Positions 10,811-21,900 are shown, counted from the first letter of the stretch. The stretch: 64,000 bases of DNA from Nilaparvata lugens (GCF_014356525.2 NC_052516.1:23766154-23830153); one strand, 5' to 3'. Program-made: numbers and translations. The notes: generated by a model from the sequence alone, not told the origin.

Positions 10811-11218
10811 TTAATCTATCATTCCGGAAAAGATTATATCCAGGCAATGCAACAAAATTTGATGAATACTAGGCTTCAAAAATGATTCGGAAATTCCGAT
10901 TATATTGAAGTCCTGAAAACGGAAGATTGCTCTGAGTTCATCAATGTGGCAACTGAGGGATTGTACGTTAAGGTGAGCAGCCTTGAAAAGTTTTTTGAAA
11001 GAGTGGAGCTTATTTGCTAGAAACATACCTGCGTCATTATTACTATTATTGAAATAATCATACCTACTTGAGGGCGAGCGAGCTGACGTGTCAGTAAGAG
11101 GCATCATGGAAGCAGCAGACCAATCGTGAACCGACCTCAGAACGACACATGACGGGGGAAATGGGGATGAAACTGATAAAACTAACCTAAATGAAAAAGT
11201 CTCTTGATTCGAGTGCAT
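10811..11218 (-). pseudogene. LINE ORF2, N-terminal endonuclease piece
   Basis: After about 80 residues without recognisable domain it reads AAHLNVQSL and later FNIIGISESFL, the N-terminal Asn and catalytic Glu motifs of the AP-like endonuclease. The methionine at 11218 may or may not be the ancestral start; upstream sequence is short before a minisatellite. The piece ends at a stop at 10811. Confidence 0.8.
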
Positions 11219-11359
11219 TCAGTATGCCTTGACAGTTCGGCTCCCTTCACTATTTAAAGCACTAGTTCAAAAATTCACTAAACACAATAAGATGTAGATG
11301 TGTGGAGTTCGGTGATGAATAATCCTAATGGTGAATAAGATGAAGATTGAGGAAGAACT

Positions 11360-11545
11360 GGTAGTGGGAGATCTGGTCCAAGTGGAGATAGAGCGAGTAG
11401 GTATCCAGTAGTGGAAGAATCGGGTCCAAGTGGAGGTAGAGCGAGAAGGAATCCAGTAGTGGAAGATCGAGTCCAAGTGGAGACAGAGAGAGATGGAATC
11501 CAGTGGTGGAAAATCGAGTCCAAGTGGAGATAGAGAGAGATGAAT
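11360..11545 (+). repeat. 47-48 bp minisatellite next to the LINE 5' end
   Basis: Four units, with TCCAAGTGG at 11377, 11425, 11472 and 11519 (spacing 48, 47, 47). Minus-strand frames encoding SLSPLGPDS-type repeats arise from it. It lies about 80-150 bp upstream of the LINE body, so it could be 5' monomers of the element or an unrelated array. Confidence 0.8.
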
Positions 11546-11984
11546 CCGGTAAAAACTGAAAAGAGAAGAAGAAGCCAGCAGAAAAACGAAAAATCTTTGA
11601 AGAAAGTTATCAATAGAGAAAGATACATAATACAACTGATAATGAATAATATTCGCATAAAATTGAAGAGGAATAGTATGATTTAATGTGGGAAGAATCG
11701 AATATTATATGGATAAATATATGGATATTATAATATAATATATGGATATTAGTAGAAGGTAATCAGATAGAAAGAGAAAAGTAGAAAGATAAATAGCTAT
11801 AGAAAGAAAATAAACATTTGAACATGCTGGATAGCTAGTGGAAAAATCACAGGGAAAATAATGATAATAATAGGGAAGGAAAGAAGAGAAAGAAGGAATG
11901 TGCACAAATTGAGAAGAACTTATGAAACTGAACTATAGAATAAGAAATAGAACATTGTATTGTGATCTTGAATTAATCAAGGAG

Positions 11985-12265
11985 AGAAGAAAAGAAGAAG
12001 AAGAAAAGAAGAAGAAGAAGAGAAGAGAAGAAGAAGAAGAAGAAGAAGAAGAAGAAGAAGAAGAAGAAGAAGAGAAGAAGAAGAAGGAAGAAGAAGAAGA
12101 AGAAGAAAAGAAGAAGAAGAAGAGAAGAAGAAGAAGAAGAGAAGAAGAAGAAGAAGAAGAAGAAGGAGGAGAGGAGGATGAAGAAGAAGAAGAATGAAGA
12201 AGAAGAAGAAGAAGAAGAAGAGAAGAAGAAGAGAAGAAGAAGAAGAAGAAGGATAGAAGAGAATA
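11985..12265 (+). repeat. (GAA)n microsatellite, about 270 bp
   Basis: Interrupted GAA/GAAGAG array. Frames giving poly-E/K on one strand and poly-L/S/F on the other are not genes. Confidence 0.95.
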
Positions 12266-12379
12266 CTAATCATCATCACAAACAACAATATTCAAGTAAT
12301 CATTATAAATATAAGATCAAGAAGAGAAACGAGAAAGAAAAAATGAGTAGAGGAGACGATGGGGGAAAGTGCTAGATTA

Positions 12380-13190
12380 TTATAGATGAGTTTTAAATAG
12401 TATTGAACGGTGAAGTGTGAAAAATATTATATAGTATTAGAAGTATAATTAACTATTGGGAGTTGCAATAACAATAAAAGTAGTAAATTGAGAACTGTAA
12501 TAGTTTAGTGATGAATGTCTAAGATAACGTTAAATGAAACACAGCCCCTATATAAGCATATGAACAGACTACCACCCCTCCGTTCTATCAATAATTCTCC
12601 ACACATTAGCTTTTATTGTTCGAGCTGTGGCAATAGTAGAAGATATCATTCTGTATACCTAAATATAGAAGAGATTACTATCTATACCTATAGATTACAT
12701 CTATATCTATAACGTATGTTAATCATCCATTTTACTTGTAATTTAGCATTTCGAAAATGATTATTAATTATGAATTAAGAATAAGATTTAATTATTTAGT
12801 TATGAATGAGTATAATAAAGAATTTAGCATTTCGAAAATAATCATTAATTATGGAAATACTTTTGGTAAGAGATGTAATTATTAGTAAGAATAGAGATAA
12901 TGATTTTCTTAGTCCCCTCTGGAGTAAAGTAGTTGATGCATTGAACGTAGTTTTGGGAATTAATATCGAGATAAATCAGTATTAACAAATGTGGATCTCT
13001 CCAGTTTGAAATAATTGCCTTATTATAATCATAAATAGCAGTGGAAGGATTCATTTATAGAACAGAAAGCCAGCTCATGAAAAATGCCAAGGTATATCTA
13101 CTGTGGAATCTATTAATACGAATTTCCTATTATTGTAGTGAAGGGCACCTTAGTCATTGAATCCTGAAATGATTTAATTTACCTTTATTT
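12380..13190. other. No recognisable feature
   Basis: AT-rich sequence. A 26-bp phrase containing ATTTAGCATTTCGAAAAT occurs twice, near 12745 and 12825. Small open frames have no motifs. Confidence 0.5.
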
Positions 13191-13194
13191 TTTG

Positions 13195-13886
13195 AAGGTT
13201 GGTCATCCTCTCGACTGTGTGGACCCTCTTGGATCCTCCCTCGCCGATAGAGATCTTAATCCTCCCGTCAGATGACCAGACATTCCTGTGCCCATGACGG
13301 TCGGCCGCAGCGTTGAGGATCTTGAGACGCTCCGCAGTCAGATCCTCGCGAATGGTGACGCCGGAACCCTTCAGCTTCCTCTTAGCGTCGAGATCATCTT
13401 CCTGGTCCGGTAGCTGCAGAGTCGAACTATGATGGGTCGGTCCTTGGGTTTAGCTTGCCCTTGTTGAGGTGGTTGACGCCTTCCAACGCGATGCGAGCGG
13501 TTTACATCCGCCAGAGTCACGGGCACGTTCAGCTTCTTGTTGAAGACATCGAGCGCCAGCAGGTCCGTGTCTTCTTTGTCGCTCTCGGGGATCCCAAAAA
13601 TACGTATGGAATGTCGGCGCCCATATTGCTCGAGGTCGTCGACCTTCAGGTGACAAGACACCTCCAGTTCACGAATTCTATCCTGCAGCTGTTTGTTTTC
13701 CTCCTTCAATGCCTGAAGTTCCTCGAAAGTTGACTTCACAGCCATTGATACAGCACAATGGACAGACTCTTCGATTTGCTGTCGAATAATTCGGAGGGTC
13801 TCTTCAGACAGTGATCCAGAAATAGCTGGCCCTGGCTTCGGAGCATTGACCTCATTCTTAGGCGTGCCTCTGTTCGGTCGAACCAT
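13195..13886 (-). pseudogene. LINE ORF1-like protein fragment (coiled coil plus C-terminal domain)
   Basis: The 171-codon frame starting at 13886 has a predicted coiled coil (FEELQALKEENKQLQDRIREL, in part), then DLEQYGRRHSIRIFGIPE, a hallmark of ORF1/ORF1p-like proteins of CR1 and related LINEs. It stops at 13371, but a one-base frame change near 13385-13395 lets the sequence continue as DLDAKRKLKGSGVTIRED, TAERLKILNAAADRHGH and a GRIKISIGEGG segment down to about 13200. GVTIRED...R matches the C-terminal domain of such proteins. The segment is clearly more GC-rich than its surroundings, so it came from a different, younger element than the nearby ORF2 LINE. Confidence 0.8.
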
Positions 13887-13909
13887 CGTGTACCGTTAGG
13901 TGGATTTAC

Positions 13910-15040
13910 ACTTTTATAGGCTAGGCGAGAAGGTGAACTGAAGAATTAGGAATGTTTTTTCAAGATAAATAAAAAGAGTGTGAGTTAATCAAAAATATAA
14001 TTACACTATTGAATTTAGCTCGAGAAACTGAATAACTTGATGTATAATATCTAGTGAATTGAACTGTATAACCCTACGAAATATCTGTTAGAAGACGGAG
14101 CCGAGCTGACACACGTTTACTCACTCGACATAGCCAAGAGAGTCTGTGAGGAAAGTGAGACTTTCAAATCGAAAGTGAGACAAGGAAAGTGAGACTTTCA
14201 AATCGCTCCAGAGATTGATTTCTTCCAATGATGTTACATTTATCTTGGGTCTATCCCATGAAGGGCCTTGCAATACAGCATTTTGGAAGTTTGCTGGAAT
14301 GAAATTCTTTATTCAAAAGAAAAAATAACAATCAAATACATTCCGAAAAGCAAATACAATATTGTTTCCTGATTTCTAAGGTGTTTCCTATAGGCTACCC
14401 CTAGTGGGGACACTTGAATATAATAATATAATATTAATATACAGATCTAAATGAGTAAGGAAGATACAGAAATTCTTGAACATCAACTTTTTAACGGATA
14501 GTGCATGAGATGATAAAAGCTTTCTCATTAACTCCAAGAAATATCCTAGGAAAAACTTACTTTTTGATGTTCAACCAATCAGAACGGTTGTTCTTTTTGA
14601 TAAAAAATATAATTCACCAATAAATTATTGATAAGTAAACAACTAATCTATATAAATGAATATCGAGCCTCAAATTTTGACATTCAATAACTTTTTTATA
14701 TGTGCATCGAATTTGATGATTTTTTTAGTTGTGTTTGTTATGTTCAGGACCAGGTTTATGGCCTATCAAACTTATAATCCGAATCAGGACTCTTTCCTAC
14801 GGTCCATCAACGTTTTCATCCATGTCATCCTTATGGGATTTGTGAGCTACACAGGAATCTACACAGGATCTGTGAGCTGGCCACACAGGAATATAAATCA
14901 CCTGTTATAATCATGGCGTCATACAACAGCCGTCGGTAGATAGTAGACAAGAGTGTGTGCTGCTCCATAACCGCCCATGTATTTCATTCTAAACGCCCCG
15001 ACTAAAGACTAAATGACTGTTCTTTGTGTAACCATCCAGC
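13910..15040. other. No recognisable gene
   Basis: AT-rich DNA with a short tandem phrase near 14150-14210 (AAAGTGAGACTTTCAAATCG twice). An 84-codon frame at 14656-14910 has hydrophobic stretches but no family resemblance that I can support. Confidence 0.5.
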
Positions 15041-15059
15041 AGTGCGACCTCAGCTTAAA

Positions 15060-15240
15060 GTCTTACATGCTATATAAGAAACTTTATGTAATCAAATCTT
15101 GAAGAATTTAAAATAGGTCTATAGCCACCCTCGGTTAAGCAAGAATCTATATGCAAATTTTCAAGTTAATCAGTCCAGTAGTTCTGACGTGATAATGCAT
15201 CAAACATAATTTTCCTTATACTAAAATTTATATACTAAAT
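15060..15240 (+). repeat. Possible RTE-type or similar TE 3' end relic
   Basis: The phrase AAGTTAATCAGTCCAGTAG followed by TCTGACGTGATAATGCATCAAACATA resembles the 3' ends of many insect retroelements (the 'cagtagttt..gcgtgat' motif). Identification is by eye only. Confidence 0.35.
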
Positions 15241-15399
15241 GTTCGAGGAAAATAGAATCACTTTCCAAATAATAAGTAATAAAAGAAACAAATTGCTGCA
15301 CAACTAACTAAGCACATATGAAGTCCATATCAAGATATAAATGTAGATACTGATTGTTGGATATTTTTCATTGAAATATAGTTATGCAGCAGATCAAGC

Positions 15400-15650
15400 T
15401 AAGGCTAAGCACACCTGTGAAGGCGCGGCTTGGTGATACAAAGAGTTGATCTTATGGAGATTGCCTTATCATACCTTTCCACACCATGCCAGATTCAGTG
15501 TGTGTGAGTTCTTCCATTTAAACCAATAAGCAAGAAGCACCTGGATGCAAAATGCTGCATCGCGCCTCCTCAGGTGTGCATCCAGCTAAAGTTTGTCATG
15601 AGATGGATTAACTATTTGGTGATACGAAGTTCGCCGGGCTAGCTTGTATA
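15400..15650. repeat. Imperfect inverted repeat, MITE-like
   Basis: AAGCACACCTGTGAAGGCGCG near 15405 is matched by GCGCCTCCTCAGGTGTGCAT near 15565-15585 in inverse orientation. Ends are unclear and no ORF lies between. Confidence 0.45.
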
Positions 15651-15732
15651 GAATATTATATGGATATTATGAAACTAATATAGAATATTATGTTCTACAA
15701 ATATTGACTAGTAATTATTATTTAACGAAAAT

Positions 15733-15905
15733 CCTAAATAATTTTTGGATAGTAGTTCTCATCGAATTTCCATCTAGCTGTTAACCCTGTTTTCAATGTC
15801 TGCGGTAGCAGAAGTCTTCGGGGTGAATTACAGCATTTATTGAGGATTCTCGTTAAATATGATTAGCATTTGAATAAATGCATTCTCAATTTAATTCAAT
15901 GTGTA
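15733..15905 (+). repeat. SINE body, headless copy
   Basis: Shares with the adjacent full copy the blocks TAATTTTTGGATAGTAGTTC, TTTCCATCTAGCTGTTAACC, AGCAGAAGTCTTCGGGGTG, TTACAGCATTTATT and TTAGCATTTGAATAAATGC. No tRNA-like head precedes it. Confidence 0.85.
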
Positions 15906-15955
15906 ACCGGTTGGCCGCTATGGCTTCGTATAAAATGAGCGCTGCTATCCAGAGA

Positions 15956-16205
15956 TTGTCAGTTTGGTGTAAGGGTAAGCATTCCTGACTAGCAATTGGG
16001 AGGTACCGGGCTCGATTCCCGGGCTGGCAACTAATTTTTGGATAGTAGTTCTCATCGAGTTTCCATCTAGCTGTTAACCCTGTTGTCAATGTCTACAGTA
16101 GCAGAAGTCTTCGGGGTGATTTACAGCATTTATTTAGGATTTTCGTTAAATATTAATTATATATTAATTAGCATTTGAATAAATGCATTCTCCATTTAAT
16201 TTCAT
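15956..16205 (+). repeat. SINE with tRNA-Ala-like head, full-length copy
   Basis: The head (15956-16028) folds as a tRNA. Acceptor TTGTCAG pairs with CTGGCAA (one G-U). An A box TGGTGTAAGGG lies at 15965-15975. The anticodon arm has loop CTAGCAA (anticodon AGC, Ala). A perfect 5-bp T stem CCGGG/CCCGG carries the loop CTCGATT, with a B box at 16009-16019. GGTACCGGG..CGAT resembles insect tRNA-Ala. The body follows directly and matches the headless copy at 15733. This is a polymerase III retroposon, not a functional tRNA gene, since the body is fused to it and the anticodon stem contains wobble pairs. Confidence 0.8.
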
Positions 16206-16735
16206 CTGCAAATTAAAATATTAATGAAAAAATAACAAATCGAAATAGTAATAAATCTAACTAAATGGTAATAATAAAACATAAAAACTGAAAGTAATAA
16301 TCAAAACAGAAAAAATCACACAAAATAAAACATGAATAATAGTAATAAAAATTGCTGTTTCGGGAGAAATTTTCCAATAGGTTTCTTTTGTTATTCATAT
16401 TCAGTAATATGTCAATTATAAGTAATTTTTAGTAATATTGTATTTTTTTGTTTTTGTTCTTAGAATAGAATTATAATTATAATTTCTTTTTAGTTTTATG
16501 AAATAGCACAACTCGCATCCGCGCTCAGATTCTCTCTTTGCGGATGCTAATCTTTCCATAAAATGTAATTTATATTTATGTTTGTTAACTGTTTTTGAAT
16601 GGAATGGAGATATTCTAATGTTAATAATACCAGATACAGGTGTTATTATGATGGTCTCTTTCGCGACGAACTGCATAGCTTTAAAGCCGTTTGCATTCTG
16701 TCAATTTAAACCCAATATCAATTATTGATTGCTTT
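16206..16735. other. No recognisable feature
   Basis: AT-rich sequence with no repeat or coding motif that I can support. Confidence 0.5.
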
Positions 16736-16736
16736 A

Positions 16737-16915
16737 AAGCTGCATACAGACATGAGTGCCACGAATACGTGCATTTCACTTTTCATCAGCCCAGTGTACA
16801 CTTTTGGTGGGTTGTATTTGTACAGAAATATTAAGATACAGGTATATCGAGCGTAGCATCAGCTGATAGAAAGTGAAATGCGCGTGTTCCTGGCGCTCAC
16901 GTCTGTACGCACCTT
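16737..16915. mobile_element. MITE with ACAGA / GTACGCACCTT ends
   Basis: Inverted ends (AAGCTGCATACAGAC on the left, GTCTGTACGCACCTT on the right) and a shared inner TTTCACTTTTCATCAGC / GCTGATAGAAAGTGAAA pairing. Ends match the elements at 59517-59686 and 59850-60071. Confidence 0.65.
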
Positions 16916-17259
16916 GATGTGTTACATCCAGTTTATCATCAGCTGATACAATTCAGTTCAAGCTTCCAATGTGCAAACAACCCTTATAATCACAGACTAA
17001 CTAGATAGTTTAGCAAATCTGTATGATGGAAGATAGTGTAGATGATCATAGATCGTATGCTTATGCTTATATTAGCATAATCATGTTAACGTGTCTTCCA
17101 GCATTCGGATAACTCGTATCTACTTGGAGATATTGTTACTAATGATTGAATATGCCACATCCACCTGGTCATGCTTCAGCCATCATATCATGCAATGGAA
17201 GCCACTGTTCCTGACAGTCTACAGCCGAACATACTATGGGCGTGACCCAATCCCTGTGC

Positions 17260-17660
17260 GAGAGAGAGAGAGATAGAGATAGAGAGAGAGGGCGAGTTAC
17301 AGAGAGAGAGTAAGAGGGTGAGTTACAGAGAGAGAGTAAGAGGGTGAGTTAGAGAGAGAGAGAGATAGAGAGATAGAATGAGAGAGAGAGATTGATTGAG
17401 TACTTTGATCGATTGAGAGAAAGATAGAGGGAGAGAGAGCGATTGATAGAGGGAAAGAGAGAGTTACAGAGATAAAGAGAGTGTGATCGAGAGAGGTAAG
17501 TGAGGTTGGAGGAGTGTGAAAGAGGAGTGGGAGAAAGGTAATATGAGGAAGAGGGTGGAAGAGAAAGAGCGAGAGAGTGATAATGAGAGAAAGGAAGAGA
17601 GAGTGAGTGATAGAGAGAAAGATGTGGAGAGAGGTGGAGTGAGTGAGTGAGTAAGGTTAG
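17260..17660 (+). repeat. GA microsatellite
   Basis: (GAGA)n with GAGAGGGTGAGTTA interspersed. Open frames on either strand are compositional. Confidence 0.9.
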
Positions 17661-18370
17661 AAGAGAGTGAAAGGGTGTGTGGGAGAGAAAGTATATGATA
17701 TAGAGGGTGGGAGAGAAAAAGAAAGTGTGTTGGTGAGAGAGATGGAGTGAGTAAGCCAATTCACTCCTGTCTTGTTTAGGAGTCGTTGTTGGACCACCCA
17801 AAAGTAGACCTTCTATCCTTCTCAAAGAAGATAAAATTCAATTACTTTCTAAAGAGGGTGTGTGGGAGAGGAAGAATATGATAAAGAGAATGGGAGAGAA
17901 AGAGAAAGTGTTTTGGTGAGGGAAAGAGAGACACAGAGTGAGTGAGGTTGGAAGAGAGTGAAAGAGTGTGTGGGAGAGGAAGTATATGATATAGTGGGTG
18001 GGAGAGAAAGAGAAAGTGTGTTGGTGAGAGAAAGAGAGAGATAGATTGAGTGAGGTTGGGAGAGAGTGAAAGAGTGTGTGGTAGAGGAAGTATATGATAT
18101 AGTGGGTGGGAGAGAAAGAGAAAGTTTGTTGGTGAGGGAAAGAGTGAGGGTGTCAGTGAGTTTGGGAGAGAGAGTGGAAGAGTGCGTGGCAGGTGAAGAA
18201 TATGAAAAAGAGGGTGGGAGAGAAAGAGAAAGTGTGTTGGTGAGAGAAAGAAACAGAGTGATTGAGTGGGGTTGGAAGAGAATAGAAGAGGGAGTGATAA
18301 AGTACATGTGGGAGAAATGATTTGATAAAGAGGGTGGGAGAGAAAGAGAGAGTGGGAGAGTGAAGCAGGG
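17660..18370 (+). repeat. 108-bp GA-rich minisatellite
   Basis: Unit marker GTGTGTGGGAGAG occurs at 17859, 17966 and 18074 (variant) with a diverged form at 18182; spacing is 107, 108 and 108 bp. A further unit begins near 17670, separated by a short unrelated stretch containing CAATTCACTCCTGTCTTGTTT (in part), which also recurs at 18432. Frames of up to 152 codons come from the repeat. Confidence 0.85.
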
Positions 18371-18732
18371 AGAGACTCACTTCAAGTGTTCCCTGCATAA
18401 ACTCGGCTACTCAAGAGATCATAGCGCATCGCCAATTCACTCCAGTCTTGTTTATGGATCTTCGTCTGACCACTCGAGAATAGCTGACTTTGTATAGATC
18501 TCAAGAGTGGATAGAATTCCATGATTCCTTCTATATTCTGTCAAATTCATTAATTCATTCTTCTTTGATTGAATTTATCTTCCTCCTTCAATTATCCCTG
18601 GGTACCACTGGCTTCTCATAAATCAATTATAATTTTTATCCATATTTATCAATATGATTATAGTTATAATTTAATTCATAATTATCAACAAATTATAATT
18701 CACGAGCAGATTTACGGGTTACGTCATAGCCA

Positions 18733-18918
18733 CCACTGATACAAGGCCCTGGCCTACGATATTGCAAAGTCGCAGCGTAGGCCTAGAATCTATAACATGG
18801 TGGAAAAGATTTAAAAAAATACCAGCTGATCTTTTTCACCAATCATGTATTAGACTCTAGGCCTTCACTGCGATGTTGCAATATCGTAGGCCATGTCCTT
18901 GTATAGATGTGGTTCTGG
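18733..18918. mobile_element. Palindromic MITE, about 185 bp
   Basis: GGCCTACGATATTGCAA near 18753 is mirrored by TTGCAATATCGTAGGCC near 18879, with outer arms GATACAAGG / CCTTGTATA and an inner AGGCCTAGA / TCTAGGCCT pair. No ORF and no clear target duplication. Confidence 0.7.
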
Positions 18919-18924
18919 TTACAT

Positions 18925-19420
18925 GCTATGCAAGGTCCTGTTAAGAGAACAAAAATAGATTGAATTAAGTTTTATATAGTTGAGTTTAGTACACAGTTTT
19001 ATAGTTATGCTGTAATTGAGAGTATGAACAACCAATTATCGAATTTATATTAATTTAGCCGTGAGGTAACAGACCAACCTTGTTGTGAAAAACCTCTTCT
19101 CCACTAATAAAATATTATCATAGAATGGTGAATGTTTAACTGATCTTATATACCTTCTATTCAAGGTTCACTTCACAAGAAACATCAATTTAATTCATCA
19201 AATTGATACAATTCCATATTTCTTCTTATTCATTAGTTACATCAAATTACAACTCAAGTACAAGAATGGGAGTGGATACAAAATAACAGGACAATAATAA
19301 ATTAATGTAAGCAAAAAAATCACACATTCAATAAAGCATTATATTCCACAGATGGAAATTACTGGATATTGCAATTTTATTCAAATTTTAATGAATTGAT
19401 TATTATTGAACAAAAATCCA
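18925..19420. other. No recognisable feature
   Basis: AT-rich interval between a palindromic MITE and the SINE cluster. Confidence 0.5.
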
Positions 19421-19424
19421 ATTT

Positions 19425-19500
19425 AAATGCTGTAATTCACCCCGAAGACTTCTGCTAACTGCAAATATTGACAACAGGGTGAACAGCTAGATGGAAATTT
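19425..19500 (-). repeat. SINE core, minus-strand copy
   Basis: Reverse complement of the SINE core (AATGCTGTAATTCACCCCGA ... GAACAGCTAGATGGAAA), lying head-to-head with the plus-strand copy that follows. Together they could form a long RNA hairpin. Confidence 0.85.
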
Positions 19501-19509
19501 GATAAAAAA

Positions 19510-19976
19510 TAATGAATAATTTTTGAATAGTAGCGCTCATCGAATTTCCATCTAGCTGTTGTCACGTTACTTTTGGTGGAATAACGCTTAGCCTCTTGCT
19601 TGGCGTCAATCGGTAGAGCATGAGAGTTATTTTAATAATTATAAAATCTGGTCGTGGTTTTCTAGGATATAATCTCACCAAAATCTTAATAGGCTCAGAC
19701 AGGAGCTTTCGCAATAATATAATACTGATAATTTATAAAAATATATATATACATAAATATAATTTGTATCCTATGGTATTGAGGAATAAAATGTGAACAT
19801 GTGAACATTTGTATTATTTGCTTAGAACTTAGTATTCCTTTTAATTGGTGTATCTTTTGATATATGAATTGACTCGTTACACTGTTCACCCTGTTGTCAA
19901 TATTTGCAGTAGCAGAAGTCTTCAGGGTGAATTACAGCATTCAATTTGGATTTTCGTTTAATAATTAATAAATATT
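19510..19976 (+). repeat. SINE copy split by a solo LTR
   Basis: The left part ends ...TTTCCATCTAGCTGT at 19559 and the right part resumes CTGTTCACCCTGTTGTCAA at 19882, running through AGCAGAAGTCTTCAGGGTG to TTTTCGTTTAATAA. Excising 19560-19881 plus one CTGT restores the family consensus. Confidence 0.85.
19560..19881. mobile_element. Probable solo LTR, 322 bp, TSD CTGT
   Basis: Inserted in a SINE, it begins TGTCACGTTAC and ends CTCGTTACA (TG...CA ends, TGTMACG short inverted repeat) and is flanked by CTGT at 19556-19559 and 19882-19885. A 4-bp duplication and these ends fit a Gypsy-type solo LTR. No internal coding sequence. A MITE with short TIRs is the alternative. Confidence 0.6.
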
Positions 19977-20195
19977 GGGGCACCGAGCTTCGCTCGTTAT
20001 TTATTTATAAACTATTGATAAACAGAAGACAATTCTTTGAAATGATTGGGGAAGGACTAACAGTCACAGCCCAAAACTGTTTCTTCCCCGAATTTCGATT
20101 TGTACACTATAAATAGTCCAGAGAGTAGGTTATGTTCCATACACTTGAATTCAGGTTCAATTTCCAGTCCAAAAATTTTAAAACAAAAAATATTT

Positions 20196-20763
20196 TTCGC
20201 CACACTGCACAGAAAGCAGCTGTTTTCCAGTCCCTACGTACATCTGAAAGACATTTCTTGCAGGCCTAGGCCGGAAAGACTACCCTTTCCAGACGCTAAC
20301 ATGGAACTAAGAAAGGTGATCCAAAAATAGCTGATCAAAAAACTTTTTATTACTTGTGTTCATTATTCAATAATTAAAACATTTATAATAATATCATCTT
20401 ATTGTCATTTGAAAGAATAAAAAAGTATTAACTCAACCTCCCACATAATTGAACATCATCTTTCAGGTTATTTAGACAAATCAGAATAAAAAATAAAAAT
20501 ACTTGGACAATTTCCTGATATTCAGATTACCTCAGATTTGCTAGGGCTATCACCTTCCACTTCTGCTTTCGGAAGTGCTTAGTAAACAACTATTCTCATA
20601 TACATATAAATTGTTTATTTTTGTGTGTGGCGAAAAATAGCGTTCGCACCACGGGCAAAAATGTTTTTTCGGCTCTCAATCTTTTCTAGTCATCGGCCTT
20701 GGACTTGAAAACCGATTTTGAGCCGGAAAATCTCATTTTCCGCTCTAGGTGCGAAATATACTA
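20196..20763 (-). mobile_element. 610-bp non-autonomous element family, copy 2
   Basis: Inverted, shorter relative of 5430-6039. It shares the GGCCTAGGCCGGAAAG block, CACTTCTGCTTTCGGAAGTG, and the terminal TAGTATATTTCGCACC on the minus strand. It abuts a SINE core fragment at 20764-20846. Confidence 0.75.
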
Positions 20764-20765
20764 TT

Positions 20766-20846
20766 CAATAGTTGTCAATATTTGCAGTAGCAGAAGTCTT
20801 CGGGGTGAATTACAGCATTTAATTTGGATTTTCGTTTAATAATAAT
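20766..20846 (+). repeat. SINE core fragment
   Basis: GTTGTCAATATTTGCAGTAG through GATTTTCGTTTAATAATAA, the 3' half of the SINE family. Confidence 0.8.
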
Positions 20847-21469
20847 GAAGCAGATATTCATATTCTATCCTTAACAATAAATAAACTTTGGAAGAGCATA
20901 TGGATGTTATCAAGCTGTTTGATATCATTCTATTGGAACAAAGATGTAACACATCCATCATTGGGCAATGCACATAAACAATTGTCCCCAATTGAAAGGC
21001 CAGTATCACACTTCGTTTTTCACGCACGCACACGCTCCAATTGTAAAGACAACGACAGTTGACAACTCGATACAGGCTGCTAACGAATGGTAAAAAACTT
21101 TTCGAACAGACCTTTTATCGTTAAATCACCCGGCCAAGGATGTCAGGGCATCGCATTGATTCAGAGAACATTGGAGTGCCTCCTGGTTGGGTCTCGGCTC
21201 CGGATCCCGGCACCACGATTAATAATAGAAGTCCGTTGTTTGGCGTGTTGATGGCGGGAGGGCGGGTTGAATGGAGGGGGATGAGTGCGGTGAATATAAT
21301 GGGAAAAACACCCTTCTATCATGTCAGGAGAACTGTCCAAGGTATTTGTCTGATTTTTCCAATTTATCTCCATCGGATGCTTCTTTCTACTTCATTTTAC
21401 GTATTTTTGTTATTCTCCTTCCTCATTTCGGCATTCTCTTCCACCAACCCTTTCGCACAATTCTTCTTT

Positions 21470-21900
21470 TTCTCATTCATTTTTTCCTTTTTATTCTTCT
21501 TCTCCTTCTCCTTCTCCTTCTCCTTCTCCTTCTCCTTCTCCTTCTTCTTCTTCTTCTTCTTCTCCTTCTACTCCTTCTTCTATTCCTTTTATTTTACTTC
21601 TCAATCTTCTCCTTCTTCTTCTACCTCTTATTCACAATCATCTTCTCCATTATTCTTCTGCCATCATCCTCAATCCACTCCTCCTATTTCTTCTTCTTCT
21701 CCACCCCATTCTTCTCAATTTCCTTCTCTCCATCAATACTTGATTCATCCTTTTTCTTCCTCTTTCCCCTTTTCCTTCTTCTCACTTATGATAACTTTCT
21801 ATTCCTTCTCCATTTTCACCTTCACTTTATCCTCCTCCTTTATTACCGCTCACCACTCCACTCTCCTCTCATTCTCTTCATCATCTTCTGAACCTCTTTA
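21470..21900 (+). repeat. CTT/CTC pyrimidine microsatellite
   Basis: Includes (CTCCTT)n at about 21500-21545 then (TTC)n. Frames of 253 and 206 codons across it encode poly-F/S or poly-L and are not genes. The preceding 21030-21400 segment is less AT-rich and unclassified. Confidence 0.9.

Larger units (their letters stand above)
7503..11280 (-). mobile_element. Degenerate CR1/Jockey-like non-LTR retrotransposon
   Basis: A minus-strand element read from about 11280 down to 7503. Six reading-frame pieces together cover an ORF2-type polyprotein: an AP-endonuclease domain (11218-9965), a reverse transcriptase (9925-8342) and a C-terminal tail ending at a stop at 8136-8138. It is followed by about 630 bp of 3' UTR and an AATAAAGTACTC end with an (AATC)n tail. 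At least five frame breaks make it inactive. The 3' UTR recurs alone at 405-692, 49348-49590 and 49780-50165, so the family has been mobile in this genome. The 5' limit is uncertain. Confidence 0.9.

Noticed and set aside
11922..12375. Open frames of up to 103 codons rich in Glu/Lys or Leu/Ser
   Set aside because: They are translations of a GAA microsatellite in several frames on both strands.
15956..16028. Functional tRNA-Ala gene
   Set aside because: It folds well, but the anticodon stem is weakened and it is fused to a SINE body also found elsewhere without the head.
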